The notes: a model not told the origin generated them from the sequence alone. Counted from the stretch's first letter, positions 15,547-25,362 are shown. The stretch: 34,831 nucleotides of DNA from Betaproteobacteria bacterium (GCA_020346185.1 CP070775.1:2474111-2508941); one strand, 5' to 3'. Numbers and translations are program-made.

Positions 15547-16740
15547 TCAGTGTTCAGCGGGTGTAGTCGCCCGCTTCTCAAGTATTTCCAGCGCCGGTAG
15601 CGTACGGCCTTCCAAAAATTCGAGAAACGCCCCGCCAGCGGTAGAGATGTAATCGATTTTGTCGTAAACACCGAACTTTGCAATTGCGGCAACAGTATCG
15701 CCGCCACCCGCAATCGAGAATCCCGGTGAATCCGCGATTGCTGCCGCCAGCGATCTCGTTCCGTTGGCGAACTGATCGAATTCGAATACGCCAAGGGGTC
15801 CGTTCCAGACAATGGTTCCAGCATCGGCCATCAAGCCAGAGATCCGTTCGGCACTTTCCGGCCCGAAATCGAGCACCATGTCCTCTTCGCTGATCGCGGC
15901 GACCCGCTTGACCGTAGCTTCGGCTTTCTCCGAGAACGATGTGGCGCACACCACGTCGACGGGTAACGCCACGTTACCGCCTCGCTGCGCGGCGGTCTCC
16001 ATTATTCTGCGTGCCTCTGCAACCAGATCGGCTTCAACCAGAGACCTGCCGACATTAAACCCTTTGGCAAGCAGAAAGGTATTTGCAATCCCTCCACCGA
16101 CGACGAGCTGATCGACTCTCATTGCCAATTCATTCAGGATGGTCAACTTGGTCGATACCTTGGAGCCAGCCACGATTGCAATCAGTGGACGCGCCGGCTT
16201 TCTAAGCGCACGAGACAAAGCCTCGATTTCCGCGCTCATCAACGGCCCGGCGCAAGCGACTGGAGCAAACCGGGCTATGCCATGGGTCGTCGCCTGCGCC
16301 CGATGGGCAGTACCGAAAGCATCATTCACGTATACATCGCAAAGGCTCGCCATCTTGCGAGCCAGCGTTTCGTCGTTACTTTTTTCACCTTTGTTGACGC
16401 GACAGTTCTCGAGCAACACTACTTTCCCGGGCTGAACGGCGACACCATCGACCCAGTCTCGAATGAGTTCAACCTTGGCTTCGAGCAACTCACCAAGACG
16501 TTCGGCCACCGGTGCCAGTGAATCAATCGGTCTCAGCTCACCTTCTATCGGTCTGCCAAGATGGGAGGTCACCATCACCGCAGCGCCCGCTGCCACGGCG
16601 TGACGGATGCCCGGCAGTGACGCTCGGATACGCGTGTCATCGGTAATGCTGCCCGCTTCATTCAAGGGAACATTCAAGTCGGCACGAATCAGAACACGCT
16701 TGCCACTCAAATCAATATCCCGCAAGCGAAGAAACGACAT
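15547..16740 (-). CDS. pgk: Phosphoglycerate kinase
   Basis: The 397-residue two-domain enzyme moves a phosphate between 1,3-bisphosphoglycerate and ADP. It has [58 protein letters not shown], the nucleotide-domain [12 protein letters not shown], and the C-terminal [13 protein letters not shown] and [13 protein letters not shown]. The usual GS.VS loop is kept. Length is normal. AGGAGA lies about eleven bases ahead of the ATG. It stands 101 bases after gap, with a hairpin in between, and directly before pyk. Confidence 0.97.
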   Translation of the reverse strand: MSFLRLRDIDLSGKRVLIRADLNVPLNEAGSITDDTRIRASLPGIRHAVAAGAAVMVTSHLGRPIEGELRPIDSLAPVAERLGELLEAKVELIRDWVDGVAVQPGKVVLLENCRVNKGEKSNDETLARKMASLCDVYVNDAFGTAHRAQATTHGIARFAPVACAGPLMSAEIEALSRALRKPARPLIAIVAGSKVSTKLTILNELAMRVDQLVVGGGIANTFLLAKGFNVGRSLVEADLVAEARRIMETAAQRGGNVALPVDVVCATSFSEKAEATVKRVAAISEEDMVLDFGPESAERISGLMADAGTIVWNGPLGVFEFDQFANGTRSLAAAIADSPGFSIAGGGDTVAAIAKFGVYDKIDYISTAGGAFLEFLEGRTLPALEILEKRATTPAEH

Positions 16741-16790
16741 GGTCGTGATTGTCTCCTAGCCAGACGTGAAACCGCATCAGGAAATACTAA

Positions 16791-16817
16791 AGGCACTGGG
16801 TCATCACCCCTGTGCCT
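16791..16817 (-). terminator. Hairpin between gap and pgk, possible partial terminator or processing site
   Basis: On the minus strand AGGCAC (16817-16812) pairs with GTGCCT (16796-16791); inside, GGGT pairs with ACCC around a GATG loop, with a small bulge. TTAGTATTT follows. It lies 25 bases after the gap stop. A leaky terminator or an end that stabilises gap mRNA would allow more GAPDH than PGK. Confidence 0.5.
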
Positions 16818-16841
16818 CAGCCCAACCTCAAACTAGCTGCG

Positions 16842-17855
16842 CTACTTGGCGTCCATCAATGCGACCGTGACATCAAGCATGCGGTTCGAGAATCCCCATT
16901 CGTTGTCATACCAGGAACAGACTTTGACCAATGTTCCTTCCGATACTTTAGTGAGCGTCGAATCAAAAATCGACGATGCCGGATTGTGGTTGAAATCAAT
17001 CGAAACCAAAGGCCCGTCACTGTACTCCAGCACGCCTTTCAACTGACCGGCGGCCGCTTTTCTGACGACGTCATTCACCTCATCAACGCTGGTTGCACGC
17101 TTGGCGACAAAGCTCAGATCGACAACGGAGACGTTGATGGTGGGGACCCGCATCGCAAACCCGTCGAGTTTGCCGTTCAACTCCGGCAAAACCAGGCCCA
17201 CCGCAGCGGCGGCGCCGGTCTTGGTGGGAATCATCGACATGGTTGCCGAGCGAGCCCGGCGCAGGTCTTTGTGGTAGACATCGGTCAGTACCTGGTCGTT
17301 GGTATAGGCGTGAATCGTAGTCATCAGGCCATTAACCACGCCTATGCCATCGTTGACTGCCTTAACCAGCGGTGCCAGGCAATTGGTCGTGCAAGAAGCG
17401 TTGGATATGACCTCGTCCTTGCTGGTCAGTACACTGTCATTAACTCCGTAGACAACAGTTGCGTCCACGTCGTTACCGCCCGGTGCGGAAATAATGACTT
17501 TGCTGGCACCACAGGTCAGGTGCGCCTTAGCTTTCTCCTTGCTGGCGAACAAGCCGGTGCATTCGAGCACGACATCCACGCCGAGACTTTTCCATGGAAG
17601 CGCGGCCGGGTTGCGCTCGGCCAAAACGGCTATCTTGTCGCCATTGACCACGAAATGATCGCCCTCCACCGTTACCGTTCCCGGAAAGCGGCCGTGCGCC
17701 GTATCATATTGTGTCAGGTGGGCATTCGTTTTGGCGTCACCCAGATCATTGACAGCGACGATCTCGATATCGTGGTTCTTTCCGCCTTCGTAATGGGCGC
17801 GAAGAATATTGCGTCCAATCCGACCATACCCGTTGATTGCCACACGGACCGCCAT
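16842..17855 (-). CDS. gap: Glyceraldehyde-3-phosphate dehydrogenase, type I
   Basis: The 337-residue enzyme oxidises glyceraldehyde-3-phosphate to 1,3-bisphosphoglycerate, or the reverse in carbon fixation. The dinucleotide fold starts with [19 protein letters not shown]37 and L38 (VAVNDLGD) after the second strand favour NAD over NADP. The catalytic SNASCTTNC gives C155, and H182 is in [24 protein letters not shown] and [14 protein letters not shown] are also standard. The sequence is a classic Gap rather than erythrose-4-phosphate dehydrogenase, which usually lacks the TTIHAYT form. AAGGAG lies eight bases before the ATG. It is the first gene of the long minus-strand run and is divergent from the sugar importer. 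Confidence 0.95.
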   Translation of the reverse strand: MAVRVAINGYGRIGRNILRAHYEGGKNHDIEIVAVNDLGDAKTNAHLTQYDTAHGRFPGTVTVEGDHFVVNGDKIAVLAERNPAALPWKSLGVDVVLECTGLFASKEKAKAHLTCGASKVIISAPGGNDVDATVVYGVNDSVLTSKDEVISNASCTTNCLAPLVKAVNDGIGVVNGLMTTIHAYTNDQVLTDVYHKDLRRARSATMSMIPTKTGAAAAVGLVLPELNGKLDGFAMRVPTINVSVVDLSFVAKRATSVDEVNDVVRKAAAGQLKGVLEYSDGPLVSIDFNHNPASSIFDSTLTKVSEGTLVKVCSWYDNEWGFSNRMLDVTVALMDAK

Positions 17856-18077
17856 CGCTCAGCTCCTTGTTGATCAAAGTCAAATTTTACTGCACTCGCC
17901 TCGCTGATCATAGCCAGAGGGCATGGCCTCGCTGTGACGAGATTTGCTTTTCCCGGAGCGCCCTTTTATGCTCCTGAGGCAAATGCCGAATACGGGTCTA
18001 TCCACCGATCCAGCGTGCCCGGATTGAGTTGCCCGCGTCTGACTTGAGAAAAAGTGCAATTTGAGGAGGGGAACAGC
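17856..18077. promoter_or_regulatory. Divergent promoter region between gap and the sugar importer
   Basis: This 222-base gap must drive both directions. For the importer, a weak sigma-70-like pair TTGCTT (17944-17949) and TATGCT (17967-17972) is spaced by 17 bases, giving a leader of about 100 bases. For gap, the minus strand has TAAAAT (17889-17884), a good -10, without a good -35. A small palindrome TTGATCAA lies in the gap leader. GAGGAGGGG just before 18078 is a strong ribosome site for the lipoprotein gene. I see no clear operator. Confidence 0.4.
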
Positions 18078-19340
18078 ATGAATCTTACCCGGAAGTTGGC
18101 CGTGTCAGCATGTGTCGTTGCAGTCGCGCTGTCAGCATGTTCGCGTCAGGAAGAAGGAGGAGGAGAGGTAGAAGTACTGCATTGGTGGACTTCGGGGGGG
18201 GAGGCGCGTTCGGTCGCCGAGCTGAAGAAAATGCTCGAGGAAAGAGGCGACTCCTGGAAGGATTTCGCTGTCGCTGGTGGCGGCGGTGAAACCGCAATGA
18301 CGGTGCTGAAGTCGCGCGTGGTGTCGGGCAACCCGCCGACCGCGGCGCAAGTCAAAGGCCCCGGCATCCAGGAGTGGGCGCGTGAAGGTGTGCTTGCCAA
18401 CCTCAACAGCGTGGCGCAAGCTGGTGACTGGGACAACCTGCTTCCAGGCGTAGTAAGCGCCGTAATGAAATACGAAGGCAACTACGTGGCGGTGCCGGTC
18501 AATGTGCATCGGGTCAACTGGATGTGGGCGAATCCGGCCGTATTCGAACAAGCCGGCGCCAACATTCCGACAACCTGGGACGAATTCAAGGCCGCGGCCG
18601 ACAAAATCGAAGCCGCCGGATTCATCGCCGTTGCGCACGGCGGACAACCGTGGCAAGACTCAACTCTGTTCGAGTCGATTGCCCTCGGTATTGGCGGCGC
18701 AAGCTGGTATCAAAAGGCCTTCGTCGAACTCGATGAAGCTGCTTTGAACAGCCCGACCATGGTGAAGGCATTCGACACGCTGCGCATGGTGCAAAGCTAT
18801 ATCGACAAGGACGCTGCCAACCGCGATTGGAACCTGGCCACCGCAATGGTGATCAACGGCAAGGCCGCCATGCAATTCATGGGTGACTGGGCGAAGGGTG
18901 AATTCACCGCCGCAGACAAAGTGCCCGGCACCGACTATATTTGTATGCCAGCTCCCGGCACTGCAGGGTCTTTCACTTTCAATATCGACAGTTTCATCAT
19001 GTTCGAGCAGAAAGATGAATCCGCAATCACTGCCCAAGCCCACCTTGCCGAAGCCATCATGGACCCGGCGTTCCAGGAGGTCTTCAATCTGAACAAAGGT
19101 TCGATTCCGGTACGCCTGGGCATGGATCTGTCCAAATTCGACCAGTGTGCCAAGGATTCCTCTGCCGAGTTCGCGTCATCTTCGATGAACAACAAGCTCG
19201 TTCCCAGCTGGGCGCATGAGATGGCTATGCCGCCAGCCAACAAGGGTGCGATGTTCGACGTGGTTACCGCGTTCATTAATACACCCGGAATGAGCTCGAA
19301 CGACGCTGCTGCCGGAATGGCAAACGCCGGCAAACTGTAA
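18078..19340 (+). CDS. gtsA: Sugar ABC transporter substrate-binding lipoprotein, glucose/mannose type (GtsA-like)
   Basis: The 420-residue family-1 extracellular solute-binding protein carries a lipoprotein signal: MNLTRKL, a hydrophobic core, and lipobox LSAC with the cysteine near residue 21. The mature part opens with EVEVLHWWTSGGEARSV and has VAGGGGETAMTVLKSRVVSGNPP, YVAVPVNVHRVNWMWANPAVF, GFIAVAHGGQPWQDSTLFE and MQFMGDWAKGEF, then NKGSIPVRLGMDL. These strings closely follow the Pseudomonas glucose-binding protein GtsA, so glucose or a similar hexose is the likely ligand. I chose the ATG at 18078 with GAGGAGGGG ahead of it; an upstream in-frame start at 18054 is unneeded. The protein stays tethered in the periplasm and feeds the two permeases that follow. 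Confidence 0.92.
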   Translation: MNLTRKLAVSACVVAVALSACSRQEEGGGEVEVLHWWTSGGEARSVAELKKMLEERGDSWKDFAVAGGGGETAMTVLKSRVVSGNPPTAAQVKGPGIQEWAREGVLANLNSVAQAGDWDNLLPGVVSAVMKYEGNYVAVPVNVHRVNWMWANPAVFEQAGANIPTTWDEFKAAADKIEAAGFIAVAHGGQPWQDSTLFESIALGIGGASWYQKAFVELDEAALNSPTMVKAFDTLRMVQSYIDKDAANRDWNLATAMVINGKAAMQFMGDWAKGEFTAADKVPGTDYICMPAPGTAGSFTFNIDSFIMFEQKDESAITAQAHLAEAIMDPAFQEVFNLNKGSIPVRLGMDLSKFDQCAKDSSAEFASSSMNNKLVPSWAHEMAMPPANKGAMFDVVTAFINTPGMSSNDAAAGMANAGKL

Positions 19341-19359
19341 CCAAGTTATCAGCACCTAG

Positions 19360-19377
19360 CCCGTGCCGCGGCACGGG
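19360..19377 (+). repeat. 18-base perfect palindrome between binding-protein and permease genes
   Basis: CCCGTGCCGCGGCACGGG is a perfect palindrome; as RNA it folds to a 7-bp GC-rich stem with a CGCG loop, followed by TTTACTG. It lies 19 bases after the lipoprotein stop and 24 bases before the permease ATG. In sugar ABC operons a hairpin here commonly protects the binding-protein mRNA and lowers permease output; that role is inferred. Confidence 0.7.
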
Positions 19378-19401
19378 TTTACTGACAGGCTCGTCCTTTC
19401 G

Positions 19402-20328
19402 ATGACCACTGCCACAAGCGCGTCGGGACTAGATCGCCCACGCAAGCGATTCGCCGATTACCTCGAAACGGCGCTACCAAAGATCGTGCTTGGGCCAACG
19501 CTGCTGATAGCGTTGTTCTTCATTTACGGATTCATCATCTGGACCGGTTGGCTGTCGTTTACCGACTCGAGGCTACTGCCACGCTATGAGCTGGCCGGCT
19601 TTGTTCAATATGTCACTTTGTTCGAGAACGAGCGCTGGTGGACGGCGCTGAGGAATCTCGGCATTTTCGGCGGCTTGTTCATACTTGTCTGCCTAGTCGT
19701 CGGCCTGCTGCTGGCAATTCTGCTCGACCAACGAATACGTGCTGAAGGAATTCTGCGCGCCGTTTATCTGTATCCGATGGCGTTGTCCTTCATCGTCACC
19801 GGCACCGCCTGGCGCTGGATACTCAATCCCGGGCTCGGTTTGCAGAACCTTATTCGCCAGATGGGCTTTGAGAGTTTCACCTTCGATTGGATCGTCACGC
19901 CGGGGATGTCCATCTACACTGTCGTGATCGCCGGCGCCTGGCAATCCACCGGGTTTGTAATGGCACTATTTCTCGCGGGATTGCGCGGTGTTGACGACGC
20001 GATCATCAAGGCAGCGCAAGTCGATGGCGCTTCGCCAACGCGCATTTACACCAGCATCATCATTCCGTCGCTGCGCCCGGTTTTCTTCAGCGCGCTGATT
20101 ATTCTTTCTCACATTGCCATCAAGAGTTTCGATCTGGTCATGGCGCTGACCGGCGGAGGCCCCGGATTTTCTTCCGATTTGCCGGCGACGTTCATGTACA
20201 CCTTCGCCTTCAACCGCAATCAGATCGGACTTGGCGCGGCAAGTGCGATCATCATGCTAATGACTGTCGTTGCGATCATCGTCCCGTTAATGTACTCGGA
20301 GACACGCCGGGGACATCTGGGCAGGTGA
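19402..20328 (+). CDS. gtsB: Sugar ABC transporter permease (GtsB-like)
   Basis: The 308-residue inner-membrane protein is of the MalF-like permease class. About six helices are visible; the first spans roughly residues 28-50 (VLGPTLLIALFFIYGFIIWTGW). The EAA loop that contacts the ATPase reads IKAAQVDGASPTRIYTSIIIPSLRP, and the last part has FDLVMALTGGGPGFSSDLPATFMY. I chose the ATG at 19402. An in-frame GTG at 19363 would start inside the palindrome and add residues without a family counterpart. The ribosome site is weak, consistent with lower expression than the binding protein. It pairs with the following permease. Confidence 0.92.
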   Translation: MTTATSASGLDRPRKRFADYLETALPKIVLGPTLLIALFFIYGFIIWTGWLSFTDSRLLPRYELAGFVQYVTLFENERWWTALRNLGIFGGLFILVCLVVGLLLAILLDQRIRAEGILRAVYLYPMALSFIVTGTAWRWILNPGLGLQNLIRQMGFESFTFDWIVTPGMSIYTVVIAGAWQSTGFVMALFLAGLRGVDDAIIKAAQVDGASPTRIYTSIIIPSLRPVFFSALIILSHIAIKSFDLVMALTGGGPGFSSDLPATFMYTFAFNRNQIGLGAASAIIMLMTVVAIIVPLMYSETRRGHLGR

Positions 20329-20364
20329 GGGCAATCTGCAAAGAAGCGATAACAAACAGAAGAG

Positions 20365-21246
20365 ATGGCTGATACATCCCAAACACAGACAGCTGGACCA
20401 CAATGGCTGGGGCGGGCTGTCCTCTACGCGTTGCTGGTCGTGTTTGCCGTGTATTACCTGATGCCGTTGTTTGTCATGATCACGACCTCACTAAAGACGC
20501 TGGATGACATTCGGGCGGGCAATCTGGTTGCACTGCCTGAGGAAATCAGTTTCGCTGCCTGGGTCAAGGCATGGGGAACAGCCTGTACCGGCGTCGAATG
20601 CAACGGGCTCAAGGGAAACTTCCTTAACTCGGTAAGCTTTGTCGTGCCAGCCGTGATCATTTCAACGCTGGTCGGCGCGTTCAACGGCTATGTATTGACG
20701 ATGTGGCGTTTTCGCGGCAGCGATGTTCTGTTCACCCTGTTGTTGCTCGGCTGCTTTATTCCGTTTCAGGTGATACTGCTGCCGATGGCGCAGACGCTGG
20801 GTTACCTGGGTATCGCGAATTCGATTCCGGGTCTGATATTCGTTCATGTCGTGTATGGGCTTGCTTTCACCACCTTGTTCTTCCGCAATTTTTACGTAAC
20901 GGTACCATCGGACCTGACCAAAGCAGCGCGCATTGATGGAGCCGGCTTCTTCACCATATTCTGGCGCATTATTTTGCCCCTCTCGCCGGCGATCATTGTT
21001 GTCAGTGTCATCTGGCAGTTCACGCAGATATGGAATGACTTCCTGTTCGGCGTGGTGTTCTCCTCAGGCGAGCGGCAGCCAATTACCGTTGCATTGAACA
21101 ACCTGGTGAATACCTCAACAGGGATAAAGGAATACAACGTTGATATGTCGGCTGCCATTATCGCGGGGTTGCCGACACTCTTTGTGTACGTAGTGGCCGG
21201 CAAGTATTTCCTGCGCGGCTTGACCGCAGGTGCAGTGAAGGGGTAG
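20365..21246 (+). CDS. gtsC: Sugar ABC transporter permease (GtsC-like)
   Basis: The 293-residue MalG-like permease has the first helix at about 17-40 (AVLYALLVVFAVYYLMPLFVMITT), the conserved SLKTLDDIRAGN, and GNFLNSVSFVVPAVIIST in the start of the transport domain. The EAA loop reads LTKAARIDGAGFFTIFWRIILPLSPA, and IWNDFLFGVVFSSGERQPITVAL follows. A CTGVECNGLKGN insert in the early periplasmic loop holds two cysteines close together; the same loop is typical of the glucose-type permeases. The ATG at 20365 is preceded by AGAAGAG, at short spacing. The gap to the previous gene is 36 bases, and the ATPase follows after eight. Confidence 0.92.
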   Translation: MADTSQTQTAGPQWLGRAVLYALLVVFAVYYLMPLFVMITTSLKTLDDIRAGNLVALPEEISFAAWVKAWGTACTGVECNGLKGNFLNSVSFVVPAVIISTLVGAFNGYVLTMWRFRGSDVLFTLLLLGCFIPFQVILLPMAQTLGYLGIANSIPGLIFVHVVYGLAFTTLFFRNFYVTVPSDLTKAARIDGAGFFTIFWRIILPLSPAIIVVSVIWQFTQIWNDFLFGVVFSSGERQPITVALNNLVNTSTGIKEYNVDMSAAIIAGLPTLFVYVVAGKYFLRGLTAGAVKG

Positions 21247-21254
21247 GCAAAACC

Positions 21255-22370
21255 ATGAGCACGTTGTCGATCATCAATGTGAAGAAACGCTACGGACCAG
21301 TCGAAGTCCTGAAAGGGATCGACATTGATGTCAAGGACGGTGAATTCCTGATCCTGGTAGGGCCCTCGGGCTGCGGCAAATCGACCCTGCTCAACATGAT
21401 CGCCGGTCTCGACACGATCACCAGCGGCGAGATTGCCATCGGTGGGCGCGTCGTCAATGATTTGTCACCGAAGGACCGCGACATAGCGATGGTGTTCCAG
21501 TCGTATGCGCTGTATCCGAACATGACGGTGCGCAACAACATTTCTTTTGGCTTGAAGATTCGCAAGATTCCCAAGGGAAAACAGGAAGAAACTGTCAACC
21601 GGGTCGCCAAGCTGCTACAAATTGAAGCCCTGCTTGACCGTATGCCTTCGCAACTGTCAGGCGGTCAACGCCAGCGTGTCGCGATGGGGCGCGCACTGGC
21701 TCGTGATCCTGCGTTGTTCTTGTTTGATGAACCGTTGTCAAATCTCGACGCCAAGCTGCGGGTCGAGATGCGCGCGGAGATCAAGCTTCTGCACGATCGG
21801 CTCGGCGCGACCATTGTCTACGTGACGCATGACCAAATCGAGGCGATGACGCTTGGCGACCGGATCGCTGTCATGAAAGGCGGTGAGGTACATCAGCTTG
21901 CGACCCCGCAAGAGGTGTACGACGATCCTGCCGATCTTTTCGTCGCCGGCTTCATTGGCTCTCCACCCATGAACTTGGTGCGTGCGCCCGTTGCTCATAA
22001 GAACGGCAAAGTCGGTGTCAACTTGCACGATGGTGGCGAGACATTCTTCCTGGCCGCACCTGACGCGGTGCAGAATGGTCTTTCAGCGTGGAACGGTTCT
22101 GAGGTGGTTGTCGGAATCAGGCCGGAGCAGATTACGGACGATTTGGCACGGGGCCATGAGCGGAGCGATCGAATCAAGCGGCGCGCCAAAGTCGACGTCG
22201 TTCATCCGACCGGACCCGACACACTGGTGCTGATTCAACTCAACGACACTCCAGTCACCTGTCGTGTCCACCCCGAAACCAGGGTGCAAAGCGGTGACAA
22301 TGCGGATCTCATGTTCGATTTGTCGAAGCTCGTGTTCTTCGATCCCGACAAGGAAACACGTATCCGCTAA
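21255..22370 (+). CDS. Sugar ABC transporter ATP-binding protein, MalK/UgpC type
   Basis: The 371-residue ATPase drives the importer. Walker A GPSGCGKST is at residues 36-44, the Q-loop at AMVFQSYALYPNMTV, the signature LSGGQRQR near 135, Walker B LFLFDEPLSNLD near 155-166, and the switch histidine in YVTHDQIEAMTL. After residue 240 comes a MalK-like regulatory OB domain (VGIRPEQI; HPTGPDTLVLIQL; CRVHPETRVQSGD), so activity could be adjusted by a partner protein. A GGGG-rich ribosome site overlaps the end of the permease gene, with eight bases between stop and start. The last codon's TAA overlaps the TAG of glucokinase on the opposite strand. The general MalK class can serve more than one importer. 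Confidence 0.93.
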   Translation: MSTLSIINVKKRYGPVEVLKGIDIDVKDGEFLILVGPSGCGKSTLLNMIAGLDTITSGEIAIGGRVVNDLSPKDRDIAMVFQSYALYPNMTVRNNISFGLKIRKIPKGKQEETVNRVAKLLQIEALLDRMPSQLSGGQRQRVAMGRALARDPALFLFDEPLSNLDAKLRVEMRAEIKLLHDRLGATIVYVTHDQIEAMTLGDRIAVMKGGEVHQLATPQEVYDDPADLFVAGFIGSPPMNLVRAPVAHKNGKVGVNLHDGGETFFLAAPDAVQNGLSAWNGSEVVVGIRPEQITDDLARGHERSDRIKRRAKVDVVHPTGPDTLVLIQLNDTPVTCRVHPETRVQSGDNADLMFDLSKLVFFDPDKETRIR

Positions 22371-23332
22371 TCCAGTTGAGCCAAAAGGATAGCCAGCCCG
22401 CGCAGCGCCGGCGTTTCGGTGACAATCACATAGGTCGGAATGGCGGACAAATAACTGCTGAAGCGGCCCTTGTCCTCGAAGCGCTTCCTAAAGTCCGACC
22501 GGTCAAAATATTCCCCTAACTTCGGCACGATACCGCCGCCGATAAATATGCCGCTGCGCGCGCCAAGCGTGATGGCAAGGTTCGACGCTGCGGTACCAAG
22601 CGCAGCACAGAAAATGTCAACTGTCTCGCAGGCTCGCTCATCACTACCGCCAAGTGCGGCATCAGTGATCTGCACCGGCTCGAACTGTATGTGCGGCACA
22701 CCGTCGAGCTCGCACAAAGCCCGATAAGTATTCGTCAGGCCCATACCGCTCAAGAAACGCTCGACCGAAATGTGACTTCCATAGTCCCGGCGGAAAACTT
22801 TCAGAATGCCGTCTTCTCGCTCAGTTACCGGACTGAACGCCACGTGACCACCTTCCCCCTGCACCGCCAGCCAACGGCCGGCATGCCAGAGCAGGCCCGA
22901 CACTCCCAATCCGGTACCCGCACCGAGCACGCCGATTGCGTTTTCCGGAACCGAGGTCCCGCCACCGACTTTGCGAGTCTCGTTTTCTTTGAGTATCGGC
23001 ACAGCCAGCGCCAGCGCGGTGAAGTCATTGATTACGTGCAACTGGTCGAGTCCAAGCGCGTCACGCGTTGCGTCGATCGAGAATGTCCAGGGGCCGTTGG
23101 TAAGGCTGATCTGATCTCCCGTCACTGCCGTGGCAACGTCGAACGCGGCAACACCAATGTCTGGATTTCCGACCAGGGAAAGATAGTGACGCACCGCTTC
23201 GACCGGTCCGGCAAAATCCTGACAGTGCAGGATTTTCTCGCGCTGCGTGACAGTCGTGCCTGGAGTAACCAGAGCGAACCGAACGTTGGTCCCACCGATA
23301 TCGGCTACCAACGATGTCTTCACTTCAGTCAT
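22367..23332 (-). CDS. glk: Glucokinase
   Basis: The 321-residue enzyme phosphorylates glucose with ATP. It is the bacterial Glk family: SLVADIGGTNVRFALV (phosphate loop) near the N-terminus, HVINDFTALALAVP with the catalytic aspartate, VLGAGTGLGVSGL, and EGGHVAFSPVTERE, then FIGGGIVPKLGEYFDRSDFRKRFEDKGRF. Length agrees with E. coli Glk. It starts 20 bases after the transketolase stop and so is probably read with tkt. Its stop overlaps the stop of the sugar importer ATPase. Together these suggest that the imported sugar is glucose and arrives unphosphorylated. Confidence 0.95.
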   Translation of the reverse strand: MTEVKTSLVADIGGTNVRFALVTPGTTVTQREKILHCQDFAGPVEAVRHYLSLVGNPDIGVAAFDVATAVTGDQISLTNGPWTFSIDATRDALGLDQLHVINDFTALALAVPILKENETRKVGGGTSVPENAIGVLGAGTGLGVSGLLWHAGRWLAVQGEGGHVAFSPVTEREDGILKVFRRDYGSHISVERFLSGMGLTNTYRALCELDGVPHIQFEPVQITDAALGGSDERACETVDIFCAALGTAASNLAITLGARSGIFIGGGIVPKLGEYFDRSDFRKRFEDKGRFSSYLSAIPTYVIVTETPALRGLAILLAQLD

Positions 23333-23352
23333 CGCGAAAAGTTGAGGCTGGA

Positions 23353-25350
23353 TTATCTGATCAGCGTTTTTTCTACTGCAGCAACGACAGCATCAACCGT
23401 GATCCCAAAATACTCATAAAGCGCACCGCCCGGGGCAGACTCTCCAAACCGGTCGATGCCGATTACGGCGCCGTCGAGACCAACATACTTACGCCAGAAA
23501 TCGGTCACTCCTGCTTCCACTGCGACGCGCGGCAGGCCTGGAGCTAACACACCGTCGCGGTACGACTTGTCTTGCCGGTCGAATACATTTGTCGATGGCA
23601 TGGAGACGACCCGCGCCCGAGTGCCCTTATCCGCCAACGAGCTCTGCGCGTTCATGGCCAGCGCGACTTCCGATCCGGTAGCAATGATAATCACGTGTGG
23701 ATCGTCGGCCTCCGACAGTATGTATCCGCCTCGCTGAACGTTTTCAATCTGCAGCAAACTGCGTTTCTGATGCGCAACCCCCTGACGCGTCAAGAGCAGG
23801 CTGCTCGGCCCGTTCCTGCGCTCAATCGCCATCGCCCAGGCAACTGCTGTCTCAACAGCGTCGCATGGGCGCCAAACATCCAGATTAGGGATCTGCCTCA
23901 GACTAGCGGCGTGCTCGATGGGTTGGTGCGTCGGCCCGTCTTCACCAAGCCCGATTGAATCATGCGTGAACACAAAGATGCTGCCAACACCCATGAGTGC
24001 AGCGACACGCAGAGCATTACGGCAATAATCGGAGAAAACAAGAAAAGTGCCTCCATAAGGTACGCATCCTCCATGTAGCACCATGCCATTCATCATTGCC
24101 GCCATGCCAAACTCACGCACCCCATAAAAAACATAGTTGCCACCAGCCTCGGACACAGCTTCGGAGCCAGACCACATGGTGAGATTTGAACCGGCAAGAT
24201 CAGCCGAACCACCGATCAATTCCGGCAGTAGCGGTGCAAACGCTTCCAGCGCATTCTGCGACGCTTTGCGGGTCGCTACTTTCTCCCCCTTGTTTGCGAC
24301 CTCGGCAAAAACCGCGTCCCGCTTGCGTTCCCAATCAGCTGGCAGTTCACCCTTGATCCTGCGCTGGAACTCGGCTGCTTGTTCGGGGAACCTAGCGGTG
24401 TAATTCTCGAGCAGTTGCTTCCATTGCGTCTCGTGTGCAACGCCCTGCGCGCGCGCGTCCCAGGCAGCATAGATATGCTCTGGAATTTCAAACGCGGGAT
24501 ACGACCATCCCAGCGCTTTGCGTGTCGCCGCCACTTCTGCCTCACCGAGTGCCGCGCCGTGTGCTGCTCCCGTGTCCTGCTTATTGGGCGAACCTTTTCC
24601 GATCTTCGTCTTGCAGCATATCAGGGTGGGTTTTTCAATAACCGATCGAGCCTCCCCAATGGCTCTGTCCACCGCGCCGGGATCGTGCCCATCAACGCCG
24701 TCGATGACGTGCCATCCGTAAGCTTCAAACCGTTTGTGAGTTTCATCAGAGAACCACAGGCTGATGTGGGCCTTATCCGAGTCAATAGAAATCCCGTTAT
24801 CATCATAAATGACGATCAGCTTGCCCAGGCCCAACACTCCAGCGAGCGAACACGCCTCATGAGATATGCCTTCCATCAGACAACCGTCGCCCACGAAAGC
24901 ATAAGTATGGTGATGTACCAGCTCGAACTCAGGGCGGTTGAATTCCGCAGCAAGTGCCTGTTCTGCAATTGCCATCCCGACGGCATTGGCTAAACCTTGA
25001 CCGAGTGGGCCGGTGGTGGTTTCGACCCCCGGCGTCAAACCATACTCAGGATGACCTGGCGTTTTCGAGTGCAGTTGTCGGAATGCTTTGATCTGGTCTA
25101 TCGGCAAGTCGTAACCGGTCAGATGCAACAGCGCATAGAGCAGCATGGAGCCATGGCCGTTTGAGAGGACGAACCGGTCCCGGTTGAACCAGGAAGGGTT
25201 CGCAGGACTGTGTCGCATATACTTGCGCCACAATACTTCGGCGATATCGGCCATTCCCATCGGCATCCCCGGATGCCCCGAATTCGCTTTTTGAACGGCG
25301 TCTATTGCCAACATACGGATTGCGTTGGCCAGTTCTGATGCGTTTGCCAT
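23353..25350 (-). CDS. tkt: Transketolase
   Basis: The 665-residue thiamine-diphosphate enzyme moves two-carbon units between sugar phosphates in the pentose phosphate and Calvin cycles. The N-terminal part has [22 protein letters not shown] and the cofactor motif [13 protein letters not shown] through [12 protein letters not shown]. The middle part has [10 protein letters not shown] and [22 protein letters not shown]. The C-terminal domain has RVVSMPST and [15 protein letters not shown]. Length is normal. The ATG at 25350 is followed by [12 protein letters not shown] as expected. A hairpin with a T-rich tail ends about fifteen bases before this start, which is unusual and may affect its expression. 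Glucokinase follows directly. Confidence 0.96.
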   Translation of the reverse strand: MANASELANAIRMLAIDAVQKANSGHPGMPMGMADIAEVLWRKYMRHSPANPSWFNRDRFVLSNGHGSMLLYALLHLTGYDLPIDQIKAFRQLHSKTPGHPEYGLTPGVETTTGPLGQGLANAVGMAIAEQALAAEFNRPEFELVHHHTYAFVGDGCLMEGISHEACSLAGVLGLGKLIVIYDDNGISIDSDKAHISLWFSDETHKRFEAYGWHVIDGVDGHDPGAVDRAIGEARSVIEKPTLICCKTKIGKGSPNKQDTGAAHGAALGEAEVAATRKALGWSYPAFEIPEHIYAAWDARAQGVAHETQWKQLLENYTARFPEQAAEFQRRIKGELPADWERKRDAVFAEVANKGEKVATRKASQNALEAFAPLLPELIGGSADLAGSNLTMWSGSEAVSEAGGNYVFYGVREFGMAAMMNGMVLHGGCVPYGGTFLVFSDYCRNALRVAALMGVGSIFVFTHDSIGLGEDGPTHQPIEHAASLRQIPNLDVWRPCDAVETAVAWAMAIERRNGPSSLLLTRQGVAHQKRSLLQIENVQRGGYILSEADDPHVIIIATGSEVALAMNAQSSLADKGTRARVVSMPSTNVFDRQDKSYRDGVLAPGLPRVAVEAGVTDFWRKYVGLDGAVIGIDRFGESAPGGALYEYFGITVDAVVAAVEKTLIR

Positions 25351-25362
25351 TGGTCATTTCCA

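Noticed and set aside
16812..17873. A 353-codon open frame antisense to gap
   Set aside because: It mirrors a highly conserved GAPDH gene, has no recognisable domain and is explained by codon bias of the real gene.
18054..18077. Earlier start for the sugar-binding lipoprotein
   Set aside because: It would run through the GAGGAGGGG ribosome site and spoil the short basic start of the lipoprotein signal.
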